From: Caryophanales bacterium
Lineage (GTDB): Bacteria > Bacillota > Bacilli > CAJFEE01
Reading direction: 5' to 3'
Length of the DNA: 64,000 bases
Assembly (NCBI GenBank): GCA_029256085.1
Contig: JAQSYP010000001.1
Coordinates: 644,497 to 708,496, forward strand
The notes under the pieces are model-generated. The model had not been told where the DNA came from. It saw only the letters and a list, made by a program, of their open reading frames with translations, and made no database searches. Within the stretch, counting starts at the first letter, position 1; the number at the start of each line of letters is the position of its first letter. The position numbers and the translations under genes are program-made. This document shows, piece after piece, positions 38,221 through 46,475 of the stretch.

Positions 38221-38543
38221 TGTTCAAAAGTTTGTATGTAAACTTCATGATTGGAGTGTTAGGTTTTTTTATAAGTTTCCTATTTTCACTTTCAACTAAT
38301 GGTTTTATAACATCAATGTACAGAGGGTTTTTGGCATTTTTTGTTTTTTTCTGCTTAACCTTTTTACTAAAATCCCTAATGAAGTTTGCAACTACCGATA
38401 AACAGTCAACTGCACCGCAAGAATATATACCACCATTTGGTGAGATAAGTGATACTAATAAACAACAGCAAGAAGAAAGTTTTTCTGACGACAATTTCAA
38501 ACATCTTGCGAGCATTATTAAGGACCAACTAAATGATAAGTAA
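38220..38543 (+). CDS. Uncharacterised two-helix membrane protein between cheD and sigD
   Basis: I do not recognise this 107-residue protein. It has two hydrophobic helices (about residues 5-25, VNFMIGVLGFFISFLFSLST, and 36-52, GFLAFFVFFCLTFLLK). A polar, Gln/Ser-rich cytoplasmic tail follows, ending in a short helix (NFKHLASIIKDQLND). The start ATG shares a base with the cheD stop (TAATG), so it is coupled to cheD. B. subtilis has no gene at this spot. Its place in the operon suggests a motility or sigma-D related role, but nothing in the sequence proves that. Confidence 0.8.
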   Translation: MFKSLYVNFMIGVLGFFISFLFSLSTNGFITSMYRGFLAFFVFFCLTFLLKSLMKFATTDKQSTAPQEYIPPFGEISDTNKQQQEESFSDDNFKHLASIIKDQLNDK

Positions 38544-38578
38544 AATTAAATCTTTAAACTATAATTGAGGTGGAACTA

Positions 38579-39355
38579 ATGAGTGTTATGCAAACTAAAG
38601 ACGAATTACACCTATGGAAACGCTGGAAAGAGACTCGTGACCAGACTGCTGCAGACATACTCGTTCGCAAATATACACCTCTTGTACATTTTCACGTACA
38701 AAGAATATTGGTAAGTTTACCAAAGAATGTTTTAAAAGATGATTTAATAAGTCAAGGTTTATTTGGACTATTTGATGCTCTAGATAAGTTTGATATTTCA
38801 AAGGACATTAAATTTGATACCTATGCGTCATTCAGGATAAGGGGATCTATTATTGACTATCTACGCAAAGAGGACTGGCTCAGTAGATCTTCACGTGAAA
38901 AAACAAAGAAACTTGAAGCAGTAATTGAACAATTAGAGCAAAAACATATGAGGTCTGTTTCTACTAAAGAAATCTCTGAAGCATTAAGTGTTTCTGAAGA
39001 CGAAGTTTATTCAGCAATTAATGAAAGCTTTTTTGCAAATGTGTTATCTATTGATGAACTTGCAAATGATTCTGATGGTGAAACAGACCAAAAGGGGTAC
39101 ATCATTCGAGATCAAAGAGAAAAAAATCCCGAAGATCAATTTTTAGAGAAGGAAAAAATTTCTGATTTAATTAGTGTAATATCTAGTGAAATGAATGACC
39201 GAGAAAAAATAATACTAGATTTATTTTATAGAGAAGAATTAACATTTACTGAAATAGCTAGCATATTAGACATTACTACATCAAGAGTTTCACAAATACA
39301 TTCTAGAAGTCTATTAAAGTTAAGGAACACACTAAAATCTATTGATAAGAGTTGA
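38579..39355 (+). CDS. sigD: Motility RNA polymerase sigma factor SigD (sigma-28/FliA family)
   Basis: SigD directs transcription of late flagellar, motor, chemotaxis and autolysin genes. Region 2 is clear (LVRKYTPLVHFHVQRILV, KFDTYASFRIRGSIIDYLRK, EDWLSRSSREKTKKLE). Region 4 ends with the helix-turn-helix LTFTEIASILDITTSRVSQI and HSRSLLKLR. The ATG at 38579 was chosen because GAGGTGG lies 6 bases upstream. The earlier GTG is part of that site. The product is 258 residues (254 in B. subtilis). Confidence 0.95.
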   Translation: MSVMQTKDELHLWKRWKETRDQTAADILVRKYTPLVHFHVQRILVSLPKNVLKDDLISQGLFGLFDALDKFDISKDIKFDTYASFRIRGSIIDYLRKEDWLSRSSREKTKKLEAVIEQLEQKHMRSVSTKEISEALSVSEDEVYSAINESFFANVLSIDELANDSDGETDQKGYIIRDQREKNPEDQFLEKEKISDLISVISSEMNDREKIILDLFYREELTFTEIASILDITTSRVSQIHSRSLLKLRNTLKSIDKS

Positions 39356-39360
39356 GGAAT

Positions 39361-40719
39361 ATGAAAAGTTATTTCGATGTAAAATTGTCAAAAGATCGCC
39401 TTGAAGCTTATATTGATTTAAAGGAAATTGTTCCAAGCCAAGTCTTCTTCAATCATGAAGAAATTACTAAGTTTTTATATGACAACAGGATTGTTCATGG
39501 CATATTAGAAGATGCCGTAAGAGAACTTGAAACTAATTTGCAAAACTGCAGCTTTCCAATTACAATTGCTCAGGGTACTGCCGCTATTAATGGTGATGAT
39601 GCCTACCTAAGAACAGAGGTTCATGTTAATAAAGAAAACCATGATATTGAAAAGGTTAATTTAAGAGAAGTTATTCACATACCCAGTGTCAAGGTAGGTC
39701 AACTTTTAGCAACAATCATACCTGAAACAGCAGGTACGGATGGCAAAGATGTTCACGGAAATGTAGTAAAGTCTAAAAAAGGTAAGCAATTTAGATTTAA
39801 ACCAGGTAAAAATATAGATATAAAAAATAATACAATATTTGCTACTATTGATGGCCAAGTAAACTATTTACCGAATAGTATAAGTGTTTTACCTGTTTTT
39901 GAGGTTAACTCTGACCTAGATATGAGTATTGGGAATATTGAATTTATAGGAAATGTAAATATTAAAGGTAATGTACCGACTGGATTTACTGTAAAAGCTG
40001 GTGGAGATATAACTATCGGTGGGTTAGTTGAAGGCGCAACAATTATTTCAGACGGCTCAATTAGTATTAGAGGTGGAGTTGTAGGAAGTAATATTGCAAA
40101 ATTGATTGCCAAAAAAGAAATACACGTATCTTATTTAAATCAAGCGAGTGTTGAATGCGGTGACCACTTAATAGTAGAAAATTCTATATTGCATAGTAAG
40201 TGCATTTCTTCAGGTAAAATAATCTGCAAAAATGGCAATATTTATGGTGGTAGTTTATCAGCCACCCATGGAGTAGAAGCTAAGGATATTGGTAATTCCC
40301 TATTTATAAAGACTGATATATATATAGGTGTTAACCAAAAAATTGTCGATCGTGAAAAATTTCTTAAAACAAAACTTGCTGAAGCTAATGATACAAAGAC
40401 TAAACTAGATATGATGTTAATTAAATTAAACTCTAAAGTTAAGCAATCTATACCACTATCACAAGCTGAAAAGAATATGTTAATTAAACAGAAGCCGATA
40501 TATGAAGCAGTAACATCTCAAATAGAAGAAATGTCTGATGAATTATCTAAATTTTCTAACCTTTTTGTTTCAATTGAGAATGCTCAAATTATTTGTCGTG
40601 GTGCAATACATCCTAATGTTAGTATAAATTTTGGGAAATACACTCAGACATTAAAGCATGTGTACAACACTGTCAGAATAAAAGTTATTAATCATGAAAT
40701 TAAAATAATCCCGCTATAA
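39361..40719 (+). CDS. fapA: FapA/DUF342-family protein
   Basis: This 452-residue protein belongs to the DUF342 (FapA, flagellar assembly protein A) family. The N-terminal domain includes ITIAQGTAAINGDDAYL and GTDGKDVHGNVV. A right-handed beta-helix of short hydrophobic repeats follows (VNIKGNVPTGFTVKAGGDIT, about residues 200-310). The C-terminal part is a coiled coil (about 325-400). FapA is tied to flagellar regulation in Vibrio. Its role in Bacillus is unknown, and B. subtilis lacks it here. The ATG has GAGG only 3 bases upstream, overlapping the sigD stop, so translation is probably coupled. Confidence 0.85.
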   Translation: MKSYFDVKLSKDRLEAYIDLKEIVPSQVFFNHEEITKFLYDNRIVHGILEDAVRELETNLQNCSFPITIAQGTAAINGDDAYLRTEVHVNKENHDIEKVNLREVIHIPSVKVGQLLATIIPETAGTDGKDVHGNVVKSKKGKQFRFKPGKNIDIKNNTIFATIDGQVNYLPNSISVLPVFEVNSDLDMSIGNIEFIGNVNIKGNVPTGFTVKAGGDITIGGLVEGATIISDGSISIRGGVVGSNIAKLIAKKEIHVSYLNQASVECGDHLIVENSILHSKCISSGKIICKNGNIYGGSLSATHGVEAKDIGNSLFIKTDIYIGVNQKIVDREKFLKTKLAEANDTKTKLDMMLIKLNSKVKQSIPLSQAEKNMLIKQKPIYEAVTSQIEEMSDELSKFSNLFVSIENAQIICRGAIHPNVSINFGKYTQTLKHVYNTVRIKVINHEIKIIPL

Positions 40720-40735
40720 GTAAGGGGGAAGTGGG

Positions 40736-41044
40736 ATGAGTTTAAAGGCAATCGAATTACAAGTTGCATTACCAAGAACACAAGATATTGGTAAACTGCA
40801 AGAAAGTATGCAACAACGTGGTACTCACGTTGCAGAAAACCTTCAAGCATCAATTTTAAAAGAAGATGAAAAGTTACGACATCAAGTTAATGATTTAAAT
40901 CAGAAAAATAAGGCAAAGTTAAATAGTGACCAAGGAAGTACTAAACAAAATAGTGATAGTAATCCAAAAAAGCAACAAGATAGTAAAAATGAAGAAGTTG
41001 TTAAACACCCATATAAGGGAACAAATATCGACTTTTCAGGTTAG
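40736..41044 (+). CDS. Small uncharacterised protein with HPYKG tail
   Basis: This 102-residue hydrophilic protein has two parts. A helical N-terminal half (SLKAIELQVALPRTQDIGKL, then QESMQQRGTHVAENLQ) leads to a low-complexity Lys/Asn/Gln/Ser linker (about residues 52-85) and a short conserved-looking end, VVKHPYKGTNIDFSG. I recall similar small proteins next to sigD and DUF342 genes in other Firmicutes, without a known function. There is no signal peptide or membrane helix. A strong AAGGGGGAAG ribosome binding site precedes ATG, 16 bases after the DUF342 gene. Confidence 0.75.
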   Translation: MSLKAIELQVALPRTQDIGKLQESMQQRGTHVAENLQASILKEDEKLRHQVNDLNQKNKAKLNSDQGSTKQNSDSNPKKQQDSKNEEVVKHPYKGTNIDFSG

Positions 41045-41055
41045 AGGTAATTAAT

Positions 41056-41634
41056 ATGACGTTTGCATTAGCAATAAGCTTTACTATTCATGCGTTTCTT
41101 TTACTCTGGCTAATAGTAATCTCAGCCCAACTTCACAGAGCTAAAGAAGCAGAAAAGAAATATGATAAATTTAGAAGAGAAATGGAAGAACTTTTCTCTT
41201 CTTATTTGTTAGAAATTAAAGAAGAAAACGAAGTATTCATTAGTAATTTAGCTTCATTACAAACTAATAAATTAAATAATAGCAAACAAAAAGTTGAAAC
41301 AAATTTACATAGTAATTCAAGATTTATAAATAAATATGCTGATAACGGTCTAGATAAAATAGACTTTGAGGATGATATTAGTGATCTATTACCTGACTAT
41401 AAAAATTTGAAGTCAGAGAATCTAACTAAAAATAGACAGAGTACTAAACGTCTCGATTTGTCTTTTGGTAACTTAGGACAAACAAAAGTAATCACAAAAG
41501 ATGAACTTATAACACAATCTTTAACAGCTCAGGCATTACTTCTTCTTCAAAAAGGATATACGATTGAGCAAATTGCAAAGGAACTAAATAAAGGACAAAC
41601 TGAAATAGAACTTCTATTAAAATTCAGACAATAA
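41056..41634 (+). CDS. swrB: SwrB-like (YlxL) membrane-anchored motility protein
   Basis: This 192-residue protein has one N-terminal transmembrane helix (about residues 3-22, FALAISFTIHAFLLLWLIVI). A charged coiled coil follows, then a variable linker and a C-terminal helix-turn-helix-like end (ALLLLQKGYTIEQIAKELNK, then GQTEIELLLKF). That layout and the place just before rpsB match B. subtilis SwrB, which activates FliM/FliG/FliY assembly. Sequence similarity is low outside the C-terminus, so orthology is likely but not proven. It is the last gene of the motility operon. Confidence 0.75.
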   Translation: MTFALAISFTIHAFLLLWLIVISAQLHRAKEAEKKYDKFRREMEELFSSYLLEIKEENEVFISNLASLQTNKLNNSKQKVETNLHSNSRFINKYADNGLDKIDFEDDISDLLPDYKNLKSENLTKNRQSTKRLDLSFGNLGQTKVITKDELITQSLTAQALLLLQKGYTIEQIAKELNKGQTEIELLLKFRQ

Positions 41635-41648
41635 AATCAGATAAAAAC

Positions 41649-41677
41649 TTGAAGTTTAAGTTTATCTGTGATATATT
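41649..41677 (+). promoter_or_regulatory. Sigma-A promoter for rpsB-tsf (extended -10)
   Basis: TTGAAG (41649-41654) is followed by 17 bases and TATATT (41672-41677), with TG at 41669-41670 forming an extended -10. It lies immediately after swrB and ahead of the structured rpsB leader. Confidence 0.65.
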
Positions 41678-41694
41678 ATCACATGGTGTTACTA

Positions 41695-41762
41695 CACACG
41701 CGTAATGATTTAAGTATTGGTGCTGAGAATTCAGTTTTACTTAAAAGTGATTTATGCGGAGG
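41695..41762 (+). ncRNA. Structured 5' leader of rpsB (candidate S2 autoregulatory leader)
   Basis: Three nested stems are visible. CGCGTAA (41699-41705) pairs with TTATGCG (41752-41758), with one G-U. TTAAGTA (41710-41716) pairs perfectly with TACTTAA (41738-41744). CTGA/TCAG (41723-41726 and 41731-41734) closes a GAAT tetraloop. Internal loops separate the stems. It sits between the promoter and the rpsB ribosome binding site. That is the usual place for a ribosomal protein leader that binds its own product. Regulation by S2 is inference. Confidence 0.55.
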
Positions 41763-41787
41763 ATAAAAACCTAGGAGGAAACAAACA

Positions 41788-42480
41788 ATGTCAGTAATTT
41801 CTATGAAGCAATTATTAGAAGCTGGTGTTCACTTCGGTCACCAAACACGCCGTTGGAACCCAAAAATGAAGAAGTATATTTTCACTGAGCGTAACGGAAT
41901 ATACATCATCGATTTACAAAAAACAGTTAAAAAAGTTGAGGAAGCTTTCAACTTCATGCGTGAAGTTGCTCAGAACAACGGAACAATTCTTTTCGTTGGT
42001 ACAAAAAAGCAAGCTCAAGATTCAGTTAAAGAAGAAGCTGAACGTTCAGGTATGTACTATGTAAACCAACGTTGGTTAGGCGGAACTTTAACAAACTTCC
42101 AAACAATTCAAAAGCGTATTAAGCGCCTTAAGGATATCGAAAGAATGGAAGAAGATGGAACTTTCTCAGTTCTACCTAAAAAAGAAGTTCTTGACTTGAA
42201 AAAAGAGCAAGAAAAGCTTGAAAAATTCTTAGGTGGAATTAAAGAAATGAAACAAGTTCCAGACGCTTTATTCGTTGTTGATCCACGTAAAGAGCGCATT
42301 GCAGTTGCAGAAGCACGTAAGTTAAATATTCCAATAATCGGAATTGTAGATACTAACTGTGATCCAGATGAGATTGACTATGTAATCCCTGCTAATGATG
42401 ACGCTATTCGTGCTGTAAAATTATTAACTGCTAAAATGGCTGATGCTATTATCGAAGTTAAGCAAGGCGAAGAAACTTAA
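41788..42480 (+). CDS. rpsB: 30S ribosomal protein S2
   Basis: This is the small-subunit protein S2. The N-terminus ([20 protein letters not shown]) and the block [20 protein letters not shown] are signatures. [20 protein letters not shown] and [20 protein letters not shown] follow. At 230 residues it is a little shorter than B. subtilis S2 (246). Arg is usually CGT/CGC, unlike the AGA-rich flagellar genes, as expected for high expression. The ribosome binding site is TAGGAGG. Confidence 0.98.
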   Translation: MSVISMKQLLEAGVHFGHQTRRWNPKMKKYIFTERNGIYIIDLQKTVKKVEEAFNFMREVAQNNGTILFVGTKKQAQDSVKEEAERSGMYYVNQRWLGGTLTNFQTIQKRIKRLKDIERMEEDGTFSVLPKKEVLDLKKEQEKLEKFLGGIKEMKQVPDALFVVDPRKERIAVAEARKLNIPIIGIVDTNCDPDEIDYVIPANDDAIRAVKLLTAKMADAIIEVKQGEET

Positions 42481-42493
42481 GGAGGATATATCC

Positions 42494-43378
42494 ATGGCAA
42501 TTACTGCTCAAATGGTAAAAGAACTTCGTGAAACAACTGGTGCTGGAATGATGGATTGTAAAAAAGCACTAACAGAAACAAACGGTGATATGGAAAAGGC
42601 AATTGACTATCTTCGTGAAAAAGGTATAGCTAAAGCTGCAAAGAAATCTGATCGTATTGCTGCAGAAGGTTTAACATACATTGCTACTTCAGGTGACAAG
42701 GCTGTTATCCTAGAATTAAATTCTGAGACTGATTTCGTTGCTAAAAATGAAGGATTCAAAACTCTACTTGCAGAAGTATCGGAACACCTTTTAAATAGTA
42801 GCGCATCTAACGTAGAAGAAGTATTAACTGAAACAATGGCAAATGGTGTTGCAGTTCAAGACCATATTAATACTGCTATTGCTAAAATCGGAGAAAAATT
42901 ATCTTTACGTAGATTTACACTTTTAACTAAGAACGCTAATGAAGCGTTTGGTGCTTACTTACATATGGGTGGTAGAATCTCGGTTTTAACTTTATTAGAA
43001 GGAACAACAGATGAAAATATCGCTAAAGACGTATCTATGCATATTGCTGCTGTTAACCCTAAATACATTTCTCGTGACCAAGTAGTAGCTGATGAAATTG
43101 AACGTGAGCGTCAAGTTTTAACACAACAAGCTCTAAACGAAGGGAAACCAGCTAACATTGTTGAAAAAATGGTAGAAGGACGTATTAACAAGTTCTATGA
43201 AGAAATTTGTTTATTAGAACAAGCATTTGTTAAGAATCCTGATGTTAAAGTTGGACAATTCGTACAAAGCAATGGAGCAAGTGTTAAATCATTCATCCGT
43301 TATGAAGTTGGAGAAGGTATTGAAAAGCGTCAAGACAATTTTGCAGAAGAAGTTATGAACCAAGTTCGCGGAAACTAA
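42494..43378 (+). CDS. tsf: Translation elongation factor Ts
   Basis: EF-Ts recycles EF-Tu by GDP release. The UBA-like N-terminus ([20 protein letters not shown]) and the core [20 protein letters not shown] are diagnostic. The ATG at 42494 was chosen, with GGAGG 9 bases upstream. It gives 294 residues, near 293 in B. subtilis. The longer frame back to 42443 overlaps rpsB and is not likely to be used. It ends just before a strong terminator. Confidence 0.97.
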   Translation: MAITAQMVKELRETTGAGMMDCKKALTETNGDMEKAIDYLREKGIAKAAKKSDRIAAEGLTYIATSGDKAVILELNSETDFVAKNEGFKTLLAEVSEHLLNSSASNVEEVLTETMANGVAVQDHINTAIAKIGEKLSLRRFTLLTKNANEAFGAYLHMGGRISVLTLLEGTTDENIAKDVSMHIAAVNPKYISRDQVVADEIERERQVLTQQALNEGKPANIVEKMVEGRINKFYEEICLLEQAFVKNPDVKVGQFVQSNGASVKSFIRYEVGEGIEKRQDNFAEEVMNQVRGN

Positions 43379-43383
43379 TGATA

Positions 43384-43415
43384 AAATAGGGGACACTTTG
43401 TGTTCCCTATTTTTT
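43384..43415 (+). terminator. Strong terminator after tsf
   Basis: A 13-bp stem (43384-43396 with 43400-43412, core AAATAGGG/CCCTATTT, one G-U) has a TTT loop and is followed by more T. It ends the rpsB-tsf unit. Confidence 0.9.
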
Positions 43416-43515
43416 AAGGTAATAAATATATTATTACAATACATTAATACTATAATTTTCTTTTTTACTAATATACTTTACACAGGTACTACAATTAAAA
43501 TCACCGGAGGTAAAT

Positions 43516-44238
43516 ATGTCACATCCAAAGTATAAACGTGTTGTTCTAAAATTAAGTGGTGAAGCATTGGCTGGTGAACAAGGATTTGGGTTAGAGCCAA
43601 AAATTATAAAAAATGTTGCAAACCAAGTAAAGGAAATTAATTCCTTAGGTGTTGAAGTAGCGGTAGTAGTTGGTGGGGGTAATATTTGGCGTGGTAAAAT
43701 AGGTTCAGAAATGGGTATGGATAGAGCAACAGCTGATTATATGGGAATGTTAGCGACAGTTATGAACTCTCTAGCATTACAAGACTCACTCGAGCAAATT
43801 GGAGTTGATACGAGAGTACAAACATCAATAGAAATGAGACAAGTTGCTGAACCTTATATACGTAGACGTGCGATCAGACATCTTGAAAAGAAAAGAGTTG
43901 TTATTTTCGCAGCAGGTACTGGTAACCCATATTTTTCAACAGATACAACAGCAGCATTAAGAGCAGCAGAATTGGAAGCTGAAGTAATTCTTATGGCAAA
44001 AAATAATGTTGATGGTGTATATAATTCTGATCCTAAATTAAATAAGGATGCAAAGAAGTACGAGAATTTAACATATTTAGAAATACTTAATGAAGGTTTA
44101 GGAGTTATGGATGCAACTGCATCATCTCTTTGTATGGATAATAATATTCCTCTTATTGTTTTCTCAATTACTGAAGATGGTAATATAAAGAAGGCGGTAT
44201 TAGGAGAAAATATTGGAACAATTGTTAGGGGGAAATAA
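43516..44238 (+). CDS. pyrH: UMP kinase
   Basis: PyrH phosphorylates UMP to UDP in pyrimidine synthesis. Amino-acid kinase fold motifs are present, with [20 protein letters not shown], the glycine loop [13 protein letters not shown] (about residues 50-62), [19 protein letters not shown], and the C-terminal [20 protein letters not shown]. At 240 residues it is full length. A GGAGG ribosome binding site precedes ATG. The upstream gap has TATAAT at 43451 but no convincing -35. Confidence 0.97.
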   Translation: MSHPKYKRVVLKLSGEALAGEQGFGLEPKIIKNVANQVKEINSLGVEVAVVVGGGNIWRGKIGSEMGMDRATADYMGMLATVMNSLALQDSLEQIGVDTRVQTSIEMRQVAEPYIRRRAIRHLEKKRVVIFAAGTGNPYFSTDTTAALRAAELEAEVILMAKNNVDGVYNSDPKLNKDAKKYENLTYLEILNEGLGVMDATASSLCMDNNIPLIVFSITEDGNIKKAVLGENIGTIVRGK

Positions 44239-44240
44239 AA

Positions 44241-44798
44241 ATGGGACAACAAGTTATCCGAGCTACTAAAGAAAAGATGGATAAAGCAATACAATCATAT
44301 TCTAAGGAACTAGCTTCTATTAGAGCAGGACGTGCGAATCCTTCTCTTTTAGATAAAATCACAGTAGATTACTACGGCATGCCAACTCCTCTAAATCAAA
44401 TTAGTGGGATAAGTGTTCCTGAAGCAAGATTATTAATTATATCTCCATACGATAAATCATCATTAGGAGATATTGAAAAAGCTATTATGAAATCAGATTT
44501 AGGACTTAATCCTTCAAATGATGGTAGTGTAATTAGAATCGCAGTTCCTGCATTAACTCAGGAAAGAAGAGCTGAGCTTGCAAAACAAGTAAAAAAATAT
44601 GCTGAAGAAGCAAAAATTGTTATTAGAAATATCCGTCGTGATGGGAACGACGATTTAAAAAAGTTAGAAAAAAATGGTGATATTACAGAAGATGAATTAC
44701 GAAATCTTACTGAGTTAATCCAAAAAGAAACAGATTCTCATATTGTGAAAATTGACAATATAACAAAAGAAAAAGAGAAGGATATAATGGAAGTTTAG
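44241..44798 (+). CDS. frr: Ribosome recycling factor
   Basis: RRF splits post-termination ribosomes with EF-G. Typical blocks are [33 protein letters not shown] and the C-terminal helix [20 protein letters not shown]. At 185 residues it is exactly family length. It begins 2 bases after pyrH with AGGGGG as ribosome binding site, so the two are co-transcribed. Confidence 0.98.
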   Translation: MGQQVIRATKEKMDKAIQSYSKELASIRAGRANPSLLDKITVDYYGMPTPLNQISGISVPEARLLIISPYDKSSLGDIEKAIMKSDLGLNPSNDGSVIRIAVPALTQERRAELAKQVKKYAEEAKIVIRNIRRDGNDDLKKLEKNGDITEDELRNLTELIQKETDSHIVKIDNITKEKEKDIMEV

Positions 44799-44814
44799 TT
44801 CTTTCATGTTGTAT

Positions 44815-44860
44815 AATTAAAGAAGTCATAAGCCCGGCTTGTTGCTGGGTTTCTTTAATT
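44815..44860 (+). terminator. Long nested hairpin between frr and uppS
   Basis: The outer stem AATTAAAGAA/TTCTTTAATT (44815-44824 with 44851-44860) is perfect over 10 bp. The inner AGCCCGGC/GCTGGGTT (44831-44838 with 44844-44851) pairs over 8 bp with two G-U. The inner hairpin followed by TTTCTTTAATT could act as a terminator. The outer arm could compete with its T-rich tail. Confidence 0.5.
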
Positions 44861-44900
44861 GTGCACATAAATATCGTGCAATAAATATGGGAGGCACGAA

Positions 44901-45662
44901 ATGTTTAAATTTCTTTTTAGAAAAGATGCCGATGTTAATAATAAAATAATTGAAATCGATAAAAATAGTTTACCAAAACACGTTGCTATAATTATGGATG
45001 GTAATGGAAGATGGGCGTCCGAGAAAAGACTTCCAAGGATTGCTGGTCATCGTGAAGGAATGCAGACTGTTAAGAAAGTTACAAGATTTGCTAGTAATTT
45101 GGGTATAAAGGTACTTACACTTTATGCATTTTCAACTGAAAACTGGAAGCGACCTAAAGAAGAGGTTGACTTCTTAATGAAATTACCAAGTGATTTTTTA
45201 AATTCATTTTTGCCTGAGTTAATTGAAAAGAATGTAAAGGTAAAAGTAATTGGTAATATTCATGAATTACCTGAGCATACGCTTAACGCTTTAGAAGAAG
45301 CTGTTCTTAAAACTGAAAAAAACTCTGGACTCATTTTGAACTTTGCACTAAATTATGGAAGTCGAGATGAAATAAAACAAGCTGTACAACATATTTCAAA
45401 ACAATGCTTAGAAGGTAGTTTATTAGTTGATAATATAACTGAGGACTTAATATCTAAAACACTTATGACAAAAAACATACCTGATCCAGAGCTTGTAATT
45501 CGCACTAGTGGAGAATTGAGAATTAGTAATTTCTTGCTTTGGCAAATTGCATATAGTGAACTTATTTTCTCAGATGTATATTGGCCAGAATTCAATGAAG
45601 TTCATTTTACTGATGCTATTATTAATTATCAAAATAGGACTCGGAGATTTGGCGGAATTTAG
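44901..45662 (+). CDS. uppS: Undecaprenyl diphosphate synthase (cis-prenyltransferase)
   Basis: UppS makes the C55 lipid carrier for peptidoglycan and teichoic acids. The signature AIIMDGNGRWASEKRLPRIA (about residues 31-50) holds the catalytic Asp. GHREGMQTVKK, LTLYAFSTENWKRPKEEVDF and the C-terminal RTSGELRISNFLLWQIAYSE are also family blocks. At 253 residues it is normal. It starts after GGGAGGC and is followed by cdsA after 12 bases. Confidence 0.97.
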   Translation: MFKFLFRKDADVNNKIIEIDKNSLPKHVAIIMDGNGRWASEKRLPRIAGHREGMQTVKKVTRFASNLGIKVLTLYAFSTENWKRPKEEVDFLMKLPSDFLNSFLPELIEKNVKVKVIGNIHELPEHTLNALEEAVLKTEKNSGLILNFALNYGSRDEIKQAVQHISKQCLEGSLLVDNITEDLISKTLMTKNIPDPELVIRTSGELRISNFLLWQIAYSELIFSDVYWPEFNEVHFTDAIINYQNRTRRFGGI

Positions 45663-45674
45663 TGAGGTAAAATT

Positions 45675-46454
45675 ATGAAACAACGTATTTTAACAGGTCT
45701 TATTGCAGCCGCATTATTTATACCATTAGTTATTTTAGGTGGTAATGCATTTAATATTGCAATGACATTATTAGGTTTAGTAGGGTTATATGAGCTTTTA
45801 AAAATGCGGAAATTACCATTAATATCGATTTTTAGTTTAACAATTATATTTTTGTATTTATGGTTAGTTCCAAAGCAACATATAATTCAAGCTTTTAATT
45901 TAGTTGAGAAAAGTGATATTGTTTTATTTGGTGGTCTGGCACTACTTTCCCTAACGGTTGTGACCAAAAATAAATACACATTTGATGACGTAGGTTTTGC
46001 GCTAGTATCGTTACTCTACGTGACTGCAGGGTTTTATTTTATGCAAATGACAAGAGCAGAAGGTTTAGCTGTTACCCTTTTTCCATTCTTTATAATTTGG
46101 TTCACAGACTCAGGAGCTTATTTCTCTGGAATGGCATTAGGAAAACATAAGTTGTGGCCAGAAATAAGCCCCAAAAAAACAATTGAAGGATTTATCGGCG
46201 GAATAATTATAGCATGCATAATTCCATGTATTTTCTTTTTTAATGGCTTCATCAATGAAAATTTAACTAAATTATTATTAATTACAATAGTTATAAGTAT
46301 CGCTGGTCAATTTGGTGATCTAATTCAATCTGCTTTTAAGCGACATTACGGTATTAAGGACTCTGGAAATATCTTACCTGGACATGGTGGTATTTTAGAT
46401 AGATTTGATAGTCTAATCTTCATAATGCCAATATATTTTTATATAATGTTTTAA
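45675..46454 (+). CDS. cdsA: Phosphatidate cytidylyltransferase (CDP-diglyceride synthase)
   Basis: CdsA makes CDP-diacylglycerol, the precursor of most membrane phospholipids. The protein is polytopic, with about seven hydrophobic segments. The C-terminal family signature is intact (SAFKRHYGIKDSGNILPGHG, then GILDRFDSLIF, about residues 216-246). At 259 residues it is usual length (269 in B. subtilis). Confidence 0.97.
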   Translation: MKQRILTGLIAAALFIPLVILGGNAFNIAMTLLGLVGLYELLKMRKLPLISIFSLTIIFLYLWLVPKQHIIQAFNLVEKSDIVLFGGLALLSLTVVTKNKYTFDDVGFALVSLLYVTAGFYFMQMTRAEGLAVTLFPFFIIWFTDSGAYFSGMALGKHKLWPEISPKKTIEGFIGGIIIACIIPCIFFFNGFINENLTKLLLITIVISIAGQFGDLIQSAFKRHYGIKDSGNILPGHGGILDRFDSLIFIMPIYFYIMF

Positions 46455-46475
46455 TTAAATTCAAGAGGTGACAAA

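Noticed and set aside
43854-44294. 146-codon minus-strand frame across pyrH-frr
   Set aside because: It spans two well-supported essential genes on the plus strand, and its composition is that of an antisense shadow.
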